A DNA stretch of 64,000 nt, from positions 26,720,571 to 26,784,570 of the forward strand of contig CM060107.1 in the NCBI GenBank assembly GCA_030522415.1. The letters run 5' to 3'. The notes under the pieces are model-generated. The model saw only the letters and a program-made list of their open reading frames with translations, had not been told where the DNA came from and made no database searches. This document shows, piece by piece, positions 46,125 through 57,241 of this stretch. Each line of letters begins with the position of its first letter. Position 1 is the stretch's first letter. Both the position numbers and the translations under genes were made by a program. This DNA comes from Channallabes apus (lineage: Eukaryota > Chordata > Actinopteri > Siluriformes > Clariidae).

Positions 46125-49100
46125 CTGCCAAGAGGAGCCAGGAGCAGTTAGAATATTGATGGGTGATAGACCAGTGTAGCATTTATTATGGTGTTTATTT
46201 CAGAGATTCTTAAAAGTTATACTCAATGCAAAAATCATGGCCGCATGTAATTTTAAAAATCACTCAAAGAATAGATTGAGTTGTATCTCCCGGCACTGCA
46301 GAATTATTGACTGAATTCAAAATGAAGTTGTATGAAAAGTATTTTTTTCTCCGTTAACACACAGCACATTAAGGCAACTTTAAACAAATTTCAACCAAAA
46401 CGTCACGTAAATGTTTTCATTTCAATTTCAACATTTCAATTACTTTCTAACTATGTTTTGGTGTCTGTATCGGGAAAGATAATGTCGAGTAATACACCAA
46501 AGTAACAAATGCAAAGTGTAAGTAAATGCAATCAGTCTGTCTAAAATGACAAAGGAATTGCTAGGTAAGTGTGCTTCCTTCATGATTAACCTGAACTTTT
46601 GAAAATATCGCCATAGCAACAGATATAAGGCTAAACAATTCCGTTTGTGATCAGATACAGGTTGACTGCCAGGTTAACATTGCAGAGCGCTACAATAAAA
46701 AACAATCAAACAAAAAATTATTATTCTAAAGGGGTGTTCAAGTCAAAGTGGGATTCTTGACTGTGCAGAATAAAAGAACACTGTTAATGAGATTAAAATC
46801 TAATTTTATTTCTCTATCAAATCCTCTGCTACACTAATGCACAGAACCTGCTAAAATGAGGCGGTGTGTGTCTGTACAATGTAACTATTAGTCAGTTGAA
46901 CATTCTAGTATATTATGGAAATAAACAACTACAAGATCATTTGTACTGCTACAATAAATGAAATAATGTTTATACTGCCTGGTATTTGCAGATAACGTAT
47001 AATAATTTCAATATAACAATCTATGCTGTGTTCTATGTACCTTACCTGTGTGTGTGCGCTGGTGGCAGCGGAGGTTGAAGCGGTCTCTGAAAGCCTTGTT
47101 GCAGTCAGGACAGTGCAACATTTTCCGATGCACTCGTAGGTGGTTGGTTAACTGCGAGAGGGAGGGGAAGCGCAGATCACAGTGTTGGCAGCCCAGACTT
47201 TGCCCAGGAGTACATATGTGTTTTCTTAGGTAGTCAAACCTCTTGAACTTGCTACCGCAGTCTGGACAGTCAAGTATACGTTTTAATTTTGTCCCTGTGG
47301 TTATGTTCCCATTCTTATTAGCTCGTCTTGGTGAATTCTTTATTGATTCGCCACTATAGCAAGGTCCGTGAAGCACAACTTGAGTATCATTTCTAATCAA
47401 TGGTGTGTTTTCAGCATTCAGCACTGGCTTTATGTCAACCAGGGATGGGGAAAACATAGCTTCAGAAAACCGTTCCTCTTCAAAATGCTCCTCTCCAACA
47501 GTAACTACTAGGCTGTGGCTGTCAGACGGGAGGACTGGTTCAGAGTCCAGCTTCTTTAGCTCGTTTGAGCTGATGTAATCCCTGAAATGGGTTTAGGTCA
47601 AATATTAATGACACTTATTTTATGAGGATACATTATCCACATTCTGGCTGTAGAATTTATTTTAACTCAATTTTATAAAAGACAAGTACATAATTTTTCA
47701 ACATTATCTCCTACACTTTGTTCATCCGTTAACAAGCTTTCATACTCCGTCATTTAAAAATGTTTTAGGCTAAGCTGCAAGCCACAAATGCACCTTCGTC
47801 TTCAATTCTTCAATCATAGGGCTGTTTTCAGGGGTTTAAATACATCTCAACAACGAGTCAGCACCACAGATACACACACAGCAATGCATGTCTGGATATA
47901 TTTTCCACATTCTAGAACAATACTGGATTTTTTTTCTACTATCAATATATGAAATAACACATATTGTATGGCATTAGGGTATTAAGTAACAATTACAATG
48001 CTCAGTTGTTATTTTAAGACACAAAGGTCAGCTGTTCTGGAATAGTTCTTGCAAGAACAGAATTATCAGGTACTTTTGCAAAATCGATCAAGCACCATGA
48101 TGAAACTGCCTCTCATAAAGACCTTCCTAGAAAAGCAAGTCCAAAACGTACCTCTGCAGCAAAGGTGAAATTCATTTAGTGTTACCAGCCTCAAAAATCA
48201 CCAGTTAACAGCAGCTCATATTAGAACCATTATGAAGGCTTTAAAAAGCATAAGTAGCAAACACACCTCAATATTAGCAGTTCAAAGTAGATTATTGCAT
48301 ATTTTGGATGCCTTTAGTATTGTTTTACAATGTAGAAAGAAAGAAAAATCAGGAAAACAACATACAGTAGAATTAAAAGGTGTGTCCAAACTTAACTGGT
48401 GATGGACACAGACATACATGGCTTTTCCATTAGACAGTGCGGCAGACTTAGAACTAACTCTACTCCAGACACATACTTGTATGTGTTTCTCATTACATTA
48501 GAGAATGTAAAAGCACACACTGTTTTCCATCGACAATGGACTGATGATTAGTAATGGGGAACTCTGCATTACCTTGAGTAGCCATGATCAGCATGTGCAT
48601 CTTCATGATGGCTCTCCTTCTCTTTGTTCCATTCAGTCCTGGTACCTTCCAGGATGGATGCCGCCATGACAGCAGCCTCCTCCATGTTCTGCGGCTGCTC
48701 TTCGCTTGTCTTCTCAATCGCATCAGGTGGAAGAAGAGAGAGAAACTTCTGCAAAGCCACTTTCCTTACCACTTCCTCAGAGCTGCACCTTTCGGGCTGA
48801 AGCCACTTCTTTGCTGCTTCCTCCACCCCTACTTTTAGTTCTCGCACCCCCTGGTTAGGATCATACTGGACCTTGTTGAAGTCCCTCCACCGCTGATACT
48901 CCAAGGAACATGCCTGTTTCCTCATGTTTGACTTCACAGCTTCATAACTCAGTTCATGTTCATCCTCATCGCACGTCTTCACACAGAGGAGCTGTGCCAA
49001 CCTCGAACCCCATTGTCTCTTTGGGAGTTTACTGTCATCCAAAGCTCGTTCGAAAACAGACAGTGAAAGCTCCAGATCGTCCCCGGTCAAGTCCAACTGT

Positions 49101-49246
49101 GGCAGAGGCAGCTGCCATGGGCTTGCATTGTCTTGGTTTAAAAGCTGAGCAAGAAACTGTGTCTGGATCTCTCCCTGAAGGGCTACAGCTCTCTGTAGCT
49201 GAACGTGGAGGTCCAGAAGAGAGCGTAAACAACGAATCACATCCAT
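45856..49246 (-). CDS. gag/SCAN-like capsid domain plus C2H2 zinc-finger protein (3 coding exons)
   Basis: Predicted nuclear DNA-binding protein of 492 aa. Exons are 49246-48573, 47581-47046 and 46124-45856, with GT/AG junctions, consistent phases and a total of exactly 493 codons. Exon 1 encodes a Gln-rich helical start, then a capsid-like region: ELSLSVFERALDDSKLPKRQ, WGSRLAQLL and KKWLQPERCSSEEVVRKVAL followed by QKFLSLLPPD. This follows the pattern of Ty3/gypsy (Gmr1-type) gag and of SCAN domains. Exon 2 has one C2HC-like and two C2H2 fingers; exon 3 has three, with TGERP-type linkers. SCAN domains mediate dimerisation, so that role is inferred. The Met at 49246 is the first in frame; non-coding 5' exons probably lie near 50.4-50.6 kb. 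I do not recognise a named orthologue. Confidence 0.85.
47046..47581 (-). CDS. Zinc-finger gene coding exon 2: acidic linker and fingers 1-3
   Basis: 536 nt. The acceptor is CCATTTCAG|G and the donor ACACACAG|GTAAGG. An acidic/basic linker leads to CPDCGSKFKRFDYLRKHIC (finger 1, C2HC-like), CQHCDLRFPSLSQLTNHLRV (finger 2) and CPDCNKAFRDRFNLRCHQRT (finger 3). The exon stops in the finger 3-4 linker, within the Gly codon of HTGE. Confidence 0.9.
47619..47838 (-). pseudogene. Mariner transposase 3' fragment in intron 1 of the zinc-finger gene
   Basis: About 210 bp nearly identical to 49411-49620, in the same orientation. Translated with gaps it resembles a mariner C-terminus (PKTFLNDG, then KLV and GWTKCRR). 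No catalytic motif remains here. Confidence 0.6.
48140..48412. mobile_element. Tc1-type non-autonomous repeat, copy in zinc-finger intron 1
   Basis: Shares CCAGCCTCAAAAATCACC, TTAACAGCAGCTCATATTAG and GATTATTGCATATTTTGGAT with the element at 60520-60865. Its ends are worn. It serves as the comparison copy showing 5-bp insertions in its sister. Confidence 0.7.
48573..49246 (-). CDS. Zinc-finger gene coding exon 1: gag capsid / SCAN-like domain
   Basis: 674 nt ending at CTCAAG|GTAATG. An N-terminal helix (VQLQRAVALQGEIQTQFLAQ) resembles the coiled start of Gmr1-type gag. Residues about 50-100 resemble the capsid N-terminal half. Residues about 130-205 resemble SCAN, with the WLQPE and LQKFLSLLP blocks conserved. 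The exon is open throughout, with no decay. Confidence 0.85.
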
Positions 49247-49410
49247 AGACTCTGCACTCAGATTCAGAAAAAGATAAGAAATGAAGGGAGAAGCAAATTA
49301 ACATAAAAAAAATTATTGTGCACAGATGTACACTTAACTTGATGAAATTATAAATTCTGCAATACTGGGAAATCAACAAGAGACCTGGTATATCGGATCT
49401 GAGAATATTT

Positions 49411-49830
49411 TATGAGGATAAATTACCCACATTCTGGCTGTAGAATTTATTTTAATTACATTTTATAAGACAAATTTTTCAACATTATCTCCTACGCTTT
49501 ATCCATCTGTCAACAAACTTTCATATTCCGTCATTTATAAATGTTTTAGGCTAAGCTGCAAGCCCAAATGCACCTTCGTCTTCAATTCTTCAATGGGGCT
49601 GCTTTCAGGGGACCAAACAGGTGACCTGTCCGACGGAGCAAGATCAGGACTATAGATAGAATTCTTTACCAGCTCAAAAGTAAGTTATTGCAGCGTGTCG
49701 ACAGTGTGGGCAGAATTGTGCAGATATCTATTGTCATGCAAGATCACAATGGCCTTGGATAGTTTAGGCTTCAACTCATTAAGCATCTCACTGTAACGCG
49801 CACTGTTGATTGCTGAACCTTTTCCCTCTT
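49411..49830 (-). pseudogene. Mariner-like transposase remnant
   Basis: Minus-strand reading gives ARYSEMLNELKPKLSKAIVI, LHDNRYLHNSAH and IYSPDLAPSD. The two Asp residues are 34 residues apart, the DD34D spacing of mariner. An in-frame stop and frameshifts follow. It lies in the 5' flank or 5' intron of the zinc-finger gene. Confidence 0.75.
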
Positions 49831-50660
49831 CTTGAAAAAGGCAAGTAGCATTGCTTTTTTTGCTTGCACCGCAGGTACAAATGAACTAATGTAACACGTT
49901 CACAGCAGTGACTGTGAGATAGTCTTGAAAGAAAAGTCGTCCAACAGCACTTAAAATATAACCGGAATCCGGATAAGTTTATTTTTTACTTACATTCGTA
50001 ATATCCTTAACTTCATTTAATTTACAAAACCGACTTAGAAAACTAAACGCATACAGACAAAAAGATCACCATGCAAAATCGATTATTATTTTTATATTGT
50101 GCATTTCCTGTGTGTAACTTACTTGATATCCACTTTATGAAAGAATATAACTAGGTTTATGATCAACAAATCGAAAGAATTAGAGAAGAGGGATAATGTT
50201 GTTGCTGCTTTCCTACAATAAGCCATATAAAGTTATTCTCTTTATTCCAGTTTGAATGCAAATAATGCAACAAAAAAACTGGTCTGTTCTTTTTTCAGTA
50301 ACTAGCCCGAACGATAAGTGTAGAAAAGTATTTGTATTTTCGTGGTGGTGTGTTTTGTTGCATTAAGCAAAAGGCTTGACATGAATGACAGAATGTCTTT
50401 GGTTAAAGCTAATCTACAGCACTCTAGCTGAAGTCTACTCACCGCGCGCCAAAAGCCCAAGGCAGCGAGAATGAGTTTGCAAACAGCACGAGCTCTATGG
50501 ACGAGACTATGTTAATTAAGCTCGAGTGGATGTTATCTGTTTCGCTATCAGGGTTCCAGTTATTAGCTTTGTCCAACGCCAGTCCCTTTCCCTTCTCTTC
50601 TTCTCCGTCGAATTCTTCTCTTTCTATGTTTCACGTTTTGTTGTGAGATTAAAAGTTGTT
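49831..50660. other. 5' flank of the zinc-finger gene, likely promoter side
   Basis: A short CpG-containing patch (CACCGCGCGCCAAAAGCCC) at 50448-50480 is a plausible transcription start region. No TATA box or exon is certain. Confidence 0.35.
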
Positions 50661-50707
50661 ACTGCCACCTAGTGACCAAACTGTGCATAAGACGCGCTTT
50701 GTATCAC

Positions 50708-51000
50708 GGGGACACATTTATTCATTCATTCATCGTCTGTAACGCGTATCCTGTTACCCAGGTGCCGGGCCCCTACCCCAGGAGACTTCGGGCACGAGGG
50801 GGAAACCCCCTGGACGTGGTATACCAACCCACACTCAATTTGGGCAGGCCAATTAAGATGTCTTTGGACTTTGGGAGGAAACCCACCAAGTATGGGGAGA
50901 ACATGCAATCTCCACGCACCCAGACCCCAAGTGGAAATCGAACCCTCAACCCTGGAGGTGCAACGCCACAGTGCTAACCACTACGCCATCATGCAACCAC
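50708..51000 (-). mobile_element. tRNA-derived SINE (Mermaid-like), minus strand
   Basis: On the minus strand the head has A box GGCGTAGTGGTTAG and B box GGGTTCGATTTCC (about 50930-50985), then the core GAGATTGCATGTTCTCCCCA and GGGTTTCCTCCCAAAGTCC. It ends in CATTCATT repeats on the plus strand (50721-50735). Both pol III boxes look intact. Confidence 0.82.
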
Positions 51001-52307
51001 ACCTGTGCTAAAACTCCTAAGACCAGGTCACACTGCAACAAAGATCATGAAGTTCCCACTGCATCCCAAAAGTATCAAAGAATGCAGCATAAACAGGTAA
51101 AAATGAATGAATTATGAAAAAAATATGGATTCATTAAGTTTATAATACTTCCTAGCCACGTCCCGTTCAGGTTCTCAATGCGGCTATTAGGGTTGGTGAA
51201 CTCCAGTCACCTCGCGATACAATAATATCACAATACCGTGCCAATTCGGTTAAAATTGTAATTCTATAGGTATTACTCTTTTATAAATATGCTTATTCAA
51301 TATTACATTTTTTTTCAGATTTTGTTATGATTTTAATCCTTTAAAAACGTTTCATGAGTAATTAAATGCTCAATTCTAATAACATTCGTTTTCTCTCCTA
51401 AAAACCAAGTGTAGCATTTATACAAAATAACTTCAAATACAAGATTTCTCTCTCGCACTCAAGTATCTCTGTTATCCTCCGTAATTATTACTAAACAAAC
51501 TTAATAATTCAGGGATATATATGTGTGTGTGTGTGTTGTTTTTTATATACACACATACACATACACACATACATATATATTTAAAAAATATATTTTGGAG
51601 TCAGTGTAGTGTTACAAGAATCACCACACAAAAGAATCGTATTTCATTACTGAATCAATATTTCCCCCATATCTAGCTTCTATCATGTTGTCACAAATAT
51701 TCTATCATGCACATTCTCATCCTCTCAATAGGCCCAATAAGATCAGAGAGAGTTATTCCTGGGTCCAATCAGATCACACTGCACTCTTGGCCGGCGCATA
51801 TCACATGATTACTACAATGTTATTGCATACAATGGGTTTAAAATAAATCAATACTACAGTGCTTTCAGCACAAAGTGATTGAGTGAGGAATTGGATCCAG
51901 TATTTATACTTAATTCTCTGAATATATAGATGCACTGATAACCTGCTGCTTGCATGCCATAAATGCTGTAAGCACCAGAATAACGTAACATGAACTTAAT
52001 GCATTTTTTTTTACAGTGTGGCATGGCCATGGTGATGGCACAAGCCCCCAGAGAACTCCACTGACAGAGCGTCATCCCAGTGACGGCCCAATAACAAACT
52101 CAGTTAAAATGTAATCTTTCCCCTCACCACCATGTGTGTAGTACATTAATGAAGTCATTAAGAGGTATTAGTTATGTTGTTAACTGTTCAATGACATTGG
52201 TAATACTTCCTTATTCTTCTTGCATTTTGCTTTGATCATCTCTTAATCAGTTTTTTTTAACATGTCCAAAAAGAAGCATGGCAGCTGTCTCCAGTCAAGG
52301 GAGACAA
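51001..52307. other. Intergenic, mostly unrecognised
   Basis: A compound (GT)/(TATACACA) tract at about 51520-51590. A TTAGGGTTGGTGAACTCC motif near 51189 may be a worn hAT-type end. No gene. Confidence 0.35.
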
Positions 52308-53904
52308 TACAAACCGGATTCCAAAAACGTTGGGACACTAAACAAATTGTGAATAAAAACTGAATGCAATGATGTGGAGATGGCAAATGTCAATATTTTA
52401 TTCAGAATAGAACATAGATGACAGATCAAAGTTTAATCCGAGAAAATGTATCATTTTAAAGGAAAAATATGTTGATTCCAAATTTCACGGTGTCAACAAA
52501 TCCCAAAAAAGTTGGGACAAGTAGCAATAAGAGGCTGGAAAAAGTAAATTTGAGCATAACGAAGAGCTGGAAGACCAATTAACAGTAATTAGGTTAATTG
52601 GCAACATGATTGGGTATAAAAAGAGCTTCTCAGAGTGGCAGTGTCTCTCAGAAGCCAAGATGGGTAGAGGATCACCAATTCCCACAATGTTGCACAGAAA
52701 GATAGTGGAGCAATATCAGAAAGGTGTTACCCAGCGATAAATTGCAAAGACTTTGCAGTTATCATCATCAACTGTGCATAATATCATCCGAAGATTCAGA
52801 GAATCTGGAACAATCTCTGTGCGTAAGGGTCAAGGGCGTAAAACCATACTGGATGCCCGTGATCTCCGGGCCCTTAAACGACACTGCACCACAAACAGGA
52901 ATGCTACTGTAAAGGAAATCACAGAATGGGCTCAGGAATACTTCCAGAAACCATCGTCAGTGAACACAATCCACCGTGCCATCCGCCGTTGCCAGCTGAA
53001 ACGCTACAGTGCAAAGAAGAAGCCATTTCTAAGCAAGATCCACAAGCACAGGCGTTTTCATTGGGCCAGGGATCATTTAAATTGGAGTGTGGCAAAATGG
53101 AAGACTGTTCTGTGGTCAGACGAGTCACGATTCGAAGTTCTTGTTGGAAATGTGGGACGCCATGTCATCCGGACCAAAGAGGACGAGGACAACCCAAGTT
53201 GTTATCAAAGCTCAGTTCAGAAGCCTGCATCTCTGGTGGTATGGGGTTGCATGAGTGCGTGTGGCATGGGCAGCTTGCATGTCTGGAAAGGCACCATCAA
53301 TGCAGAAAAATATATTCAGGTTCTAGAACAACATATGCTCCCATCCAGACGTCATCTCTTTCAGGGAAGACCTTGCATTTTTCAACAAGATAATGCCAGA
53401 CCACATTCTGCATCAATCACAACATCATGGCTGCGTAGGAGAAGGATCCGGGTACTGAAATGGCCAGTCTGCAGTCCAGATCTTTCCCCTATAGAGAACA
53501 TTTGGCGCATCATAAAGAGGAAGGTGCGACAAAGAAGGCCCAAGACGATTGAACAGTTAGAGGCCTGTATTAGACAAGAATGGGAGAGCATTCCTATTTC
53601 TAAACTTGAGAAACTGGTCTCCTCGGTCCCCAGACGTCTGTTGAGTGTTGTAAGAAGAAGGGGAGATGCCACACAGTGGTGAAAATGGCCTTGTCCCAAC
53701 TTTTTTGGGATTTGTTGACACCATGACATTTTGATTCAACATATTTTCCCCTTAAAATGATACATTTTCTCAGTTTAAACTTTTGTTCCGTGATTTATGT
53801 TCTATTCTGAATAAAATATTGAAATTTGCCATCTCCACATCATTGCATTCAGTTTTTATTCACAATGTGTTTAGTGTCCCAACTTTTTTGGAATCCGGTT
53901 TGTA
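52308..53904 (+). mobile_element. Tc1-like transposon, copy 2 (IR/DR type)
   Basis: 1597 bp with the same ends and about 210-bp inverted repeats as the copy at 41290. It is 5 bp shorter because it lacks the CAGTA insertion. TA flanks. A TACAGTA heptamer lies 2 bases outside the right end. Confidence 0.93.
52660..53682 (+). pseudogene. Tc1-like transposase with early nonsense codon
   Basis: ATG is at 52660 and the full frame would give 340 aa, ending at 53682. Codon 27 is TAA (52738-52740) where the other copy has AAA, a single A-to-T change. Otherwise the frame is open, with HTH region and catalytic motifs WSDESRF, QQDNARPHSA and SPDLSPIENIW intact. Because the two copies carry different lesions, each shows the intact state at the other's break. 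Confidence 0.92.
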
Positions 53905-54794
53905 CTACAGTACATTCCTACTGGTTTCAAGGTGTTCATGCACAAGTTCTTACTGCCTTCATCAATCTTTTGTGAAAATAGTGGAAATGTGTGGGGGCCT
54001 ACTGTAAATGCTAGTGCAAGGGAGGGTTTTCCGAAGCAATACCCATTCATCTATTATCTGATGCATATTCCTTTGGATGTAACTAATTTTTCCCTATTTT
54101 ATTTGAAACCAGCTAATGAGTCACAAGCACTGAAGGTTTTTCCAAGTAGATAATTTATTGTCATCCCTGCTGTAAAGAGAAAATATTTTTGTCAAACTTC
54201 AGAAGACAAAGAACTTCATTGTCAGAGGCCCCTTATTTAACTCATTACATTGTCTTAGATACTTATATAGCTTCAGGTGCAATTTATTAAATAGCCTTTA
54301 TAAAGATTGCTAAGCCAAAACGTAAAAATGAGGAAACAAAACTCTTGATAATTCAGAACCTCAGGCTAATGCAAATCAAGTAGTAATGAAAACACCCCAT
54401 CCACAGTGCTCAACAGTAGAAGTTCCTTAGACTCCTATGCAAATCCAGTTAAAAGAAAATCATCGCCCCTGTACAGCAGTATTTTTGTTGCAGATATCCA
54501 TCCAAGTGCAGCGAGTTCCTTGAGCACAAGTTACTGTCACGTGGAGTTTCCGTTCATGTGCCTGTCTGCACATGGGTTCTTCTGGGTTCTCCATTTCCCC
54601 ACAAAGAATCATGCTGTAGATTAATTAATTCATTTATCTTAAAGTAACTGGATTGTTGTTAGGTTTAAAAAGAGTATCCAAATTGTGAAGTTTTAAGATG
54701 AATGAAAAAAATGTTCAACATGGCAAATGTTTTCAGGATTATAATACACTCCAAATATCTGTAAAACAAGACATAGATTTTATTTAAGAACTAA
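53905..54794. other. Intergenic, nothing recognised
   Basis: No exon or named repeat. Confidence 0.35.
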
Positions 54795-54972
54795 AGGTTA
54801 CCCATGTGCAGATCTTGATGCCTGTGCGTCTCCATTTCCTGTGAATGGAGTGTGCGATCAACTCGCTGCTGCTCCTCACACTGCTCTAATTTTTCATCAG
54901 CCCTATTATTACACGGTGAGGGGGACGCCCGCTACACTGGCCATCCAAACACTGGCGGCAGGCCAAACAGAA
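54795..54972 (-). repeat. Dispersed repeat, copy 2 (inverted relative to 40.8-41.0 kb)
   Basis: Contains ATGTGCAGATCTTGATGCCT, GGAGTGTGCGATCAACTCGC and ACTGGCGGCAGGCCAAACAG, matching the reverse complement of the 40.8-kb copy. Confidence 0.7.
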
Positions 54973-55399
54973 TTTCTGTTATACATACCCATATAAATGT
55001 ATGTATATATTATTATAACAACACAAACTACACATATTCAGTATTATAACACTTTCACAGACATTGGGTCTGTCCTGGATGACTGAAAAGTTTCATTCAG
55101 GTTGTTAAGTTTATTAAATCCTTCATTTTCAATAACTTACATCAAGAGCAATTTTACAACACAACGTGGGTAAGAAACTATTAACAATTCTGACAAATCC
55201 TTGTGTCTTAACTGCCATATTTAGTGTTCACTAAAATAGAGAAGTACATCGTGGATGTCTCTTAACTAATCTAAATATAATGTACATCCTTTGATCAGTA
55301 CCCCTGTTTAGGGCATAATGGCAAAATTATCAGTGCTTTGGATCATAATTTATCTGAAAAGATAAATCTCACAAACTTGAGCACACTGTACTGTAAAGG

Positions 55400-55945
55400 G
55401 CGCGGTTTGGGGCAAACAGTGTGTGTTTATTTTATAAAGCCGCTGTGCTTCTCCGTGCCGCTGTGTGGCGCTGCTGAGTAACACACAGCTATAACGGGCC
55501 GCAGACAGTAACCAGTGACAGCCTGACAGCTGATCGTCACAGCCTGCTTATGGTCGGATTTAAGTTCATACAAGATCATACTATATACTAAACGAGGTCG
55601 GATACTATCTTTTTATTTATTATTTTCGCCAGATGTCAGATCGCATGAAGAAGAGGTTTGGTGGGAATTCGTTGGCTTTTAGTGTGTAATATATTCCCCT
55701 AGCTGCAGCTTACTGTATGTTTACATTAAATACCCGAGGCGAGCGTTAGTTAGCGAGCTAGCATTCCTAGCGAGTTTACAGGTTTATACGGATATTTGTC
55801 GCACAGCCGAATGTATTTTCAGTGACGGTCGCGCGCTGCAGTAGTTGGTGTCGATATACGGTGTTTAGCCAGGTGATGTCATTAAGCCTGGCAGCTGTTT
55901 AAAACTTTGTTTCTGGACTGTTTGCCCCTGTGCTGCGCGTACAGG
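55400..55945 (+). promoter_or_regulatory. svip promoter / 5'UTR region
   Basis: CpG-containing sequence (GGGCGCGGTTTGG, GCCGCTGTGTGGCGCTGC, CGGTCGCGCGCTGC) upstream of the svip ATG. TTATTTTATAAAGCCGC near 55430 could act as a TATA-like element. The exact start site cannot be set from sequence alone. Confidence 0.5.
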
Positions 55946-56008
55946 ATGGGGATGTGTCTGCCCTGCCTGGGTGGAGCCGCCGACGACGTCGTAGTCACTC
56001 CTGATCCC
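55946..56008 (+). CDS. svip: svip exon 1 (coding part)
   Basis: 21 codons, MGMCLPCLGGAADDVVVTPD then P, ending at GATCCC|GTAAGT. Carries the acylation signal. Confidence 0.93.
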
Positions 56009-57189
56009 GTAAGTACATCAGAATTATGATACAGTTTATTAATATAATACTCTCATTTATGTTTTTATTTACAGGCAAGTAAAAAAGATTTCATCCTTTT
56101 CCTGCCAGCATGCTTCTTGCATGGTTTTTCTGCTTAGCAAGCATAGTCATCAGTTGACATCAATGATAAAATGTCTTAAAAAAATTTTTTTTGGAGAATA
56201 AAATTTCAGATTTTTCCACTTCTGAAAAAAATTATTAAATTATTCGGATGACCTGTTTTCAACCAGTTTTATGTTTCCCCCAAATAAATGCTCCCTACTT
56301 GCGCCATATACAAATCAGCCAAAACATTAAAACGACCTGACTAATATTGTGTAAGTCCCCTCCTTGTCCCCAATCCAGCTCTGATTCTGTATAACAAGGG
56401 GTCAAACTGGATCTAAAAACGACCTGTCTGAGTGCAGGCTTTCTTTCCAGCCAAGAAGAATCCACATCCGCTTAATCCTGCACCCAGACCAGCCCATTCA
56501 GGATCCAGTTTGACACCCCTGATCTACAATACGAGCAGGAGATACTTTAAGTCATGAGTCTGACTTGTTTATCAAGCACTTCCCAGATCTGCTCAGTCAG
56601 ATTATGTTCTGGGGAATTTGTAGGCCAAGCGTACACCTTGAACTGTTTGTCATGTTCCCTCGATGCACTTTCACCCAGCCGTTTACATCACAATAAAGAA
56701 GATTTAAATAATCAAAACCAGGCCACCTTCTTTCACTACTCAGTTTTCCATTTCTGATGCTCATGTGTCCATTGCAGGCATGTTCTGTGGACATATTCAG
56801 TTACGTATCACAATTCTCTTGTGTGGCAATTCATATATTGCCACACTGACTACAAAATAGATTTTTGAACATTTATTTTACTTTATAAAGTGTCGCATTG
56901 GAAGTGGTAAAATGTTGCAATTGCTCTCTAATCCAATAGTTGGTGCTCTCTAAACTATTCACATATTTGGTACACACATTGGTAGGAAGCACAGCATCCT
57001 GTGTTGTGGGAGCGAAGTATTTAATGTACGTTTAGAATTGTACTGGAATCTGGAAAAAGAAAAAATATATAATAATATCGGGACATTTATTTTTATTATT
57101 TATAAATTGTTTCCCCCCCAGATTTAATTACAATTCTAAACAAAATGAAAAAGTAATAAAATCGAATCAGGTATACATAATAATATTGG

Positions 57190-57241
<52 letters not shown>

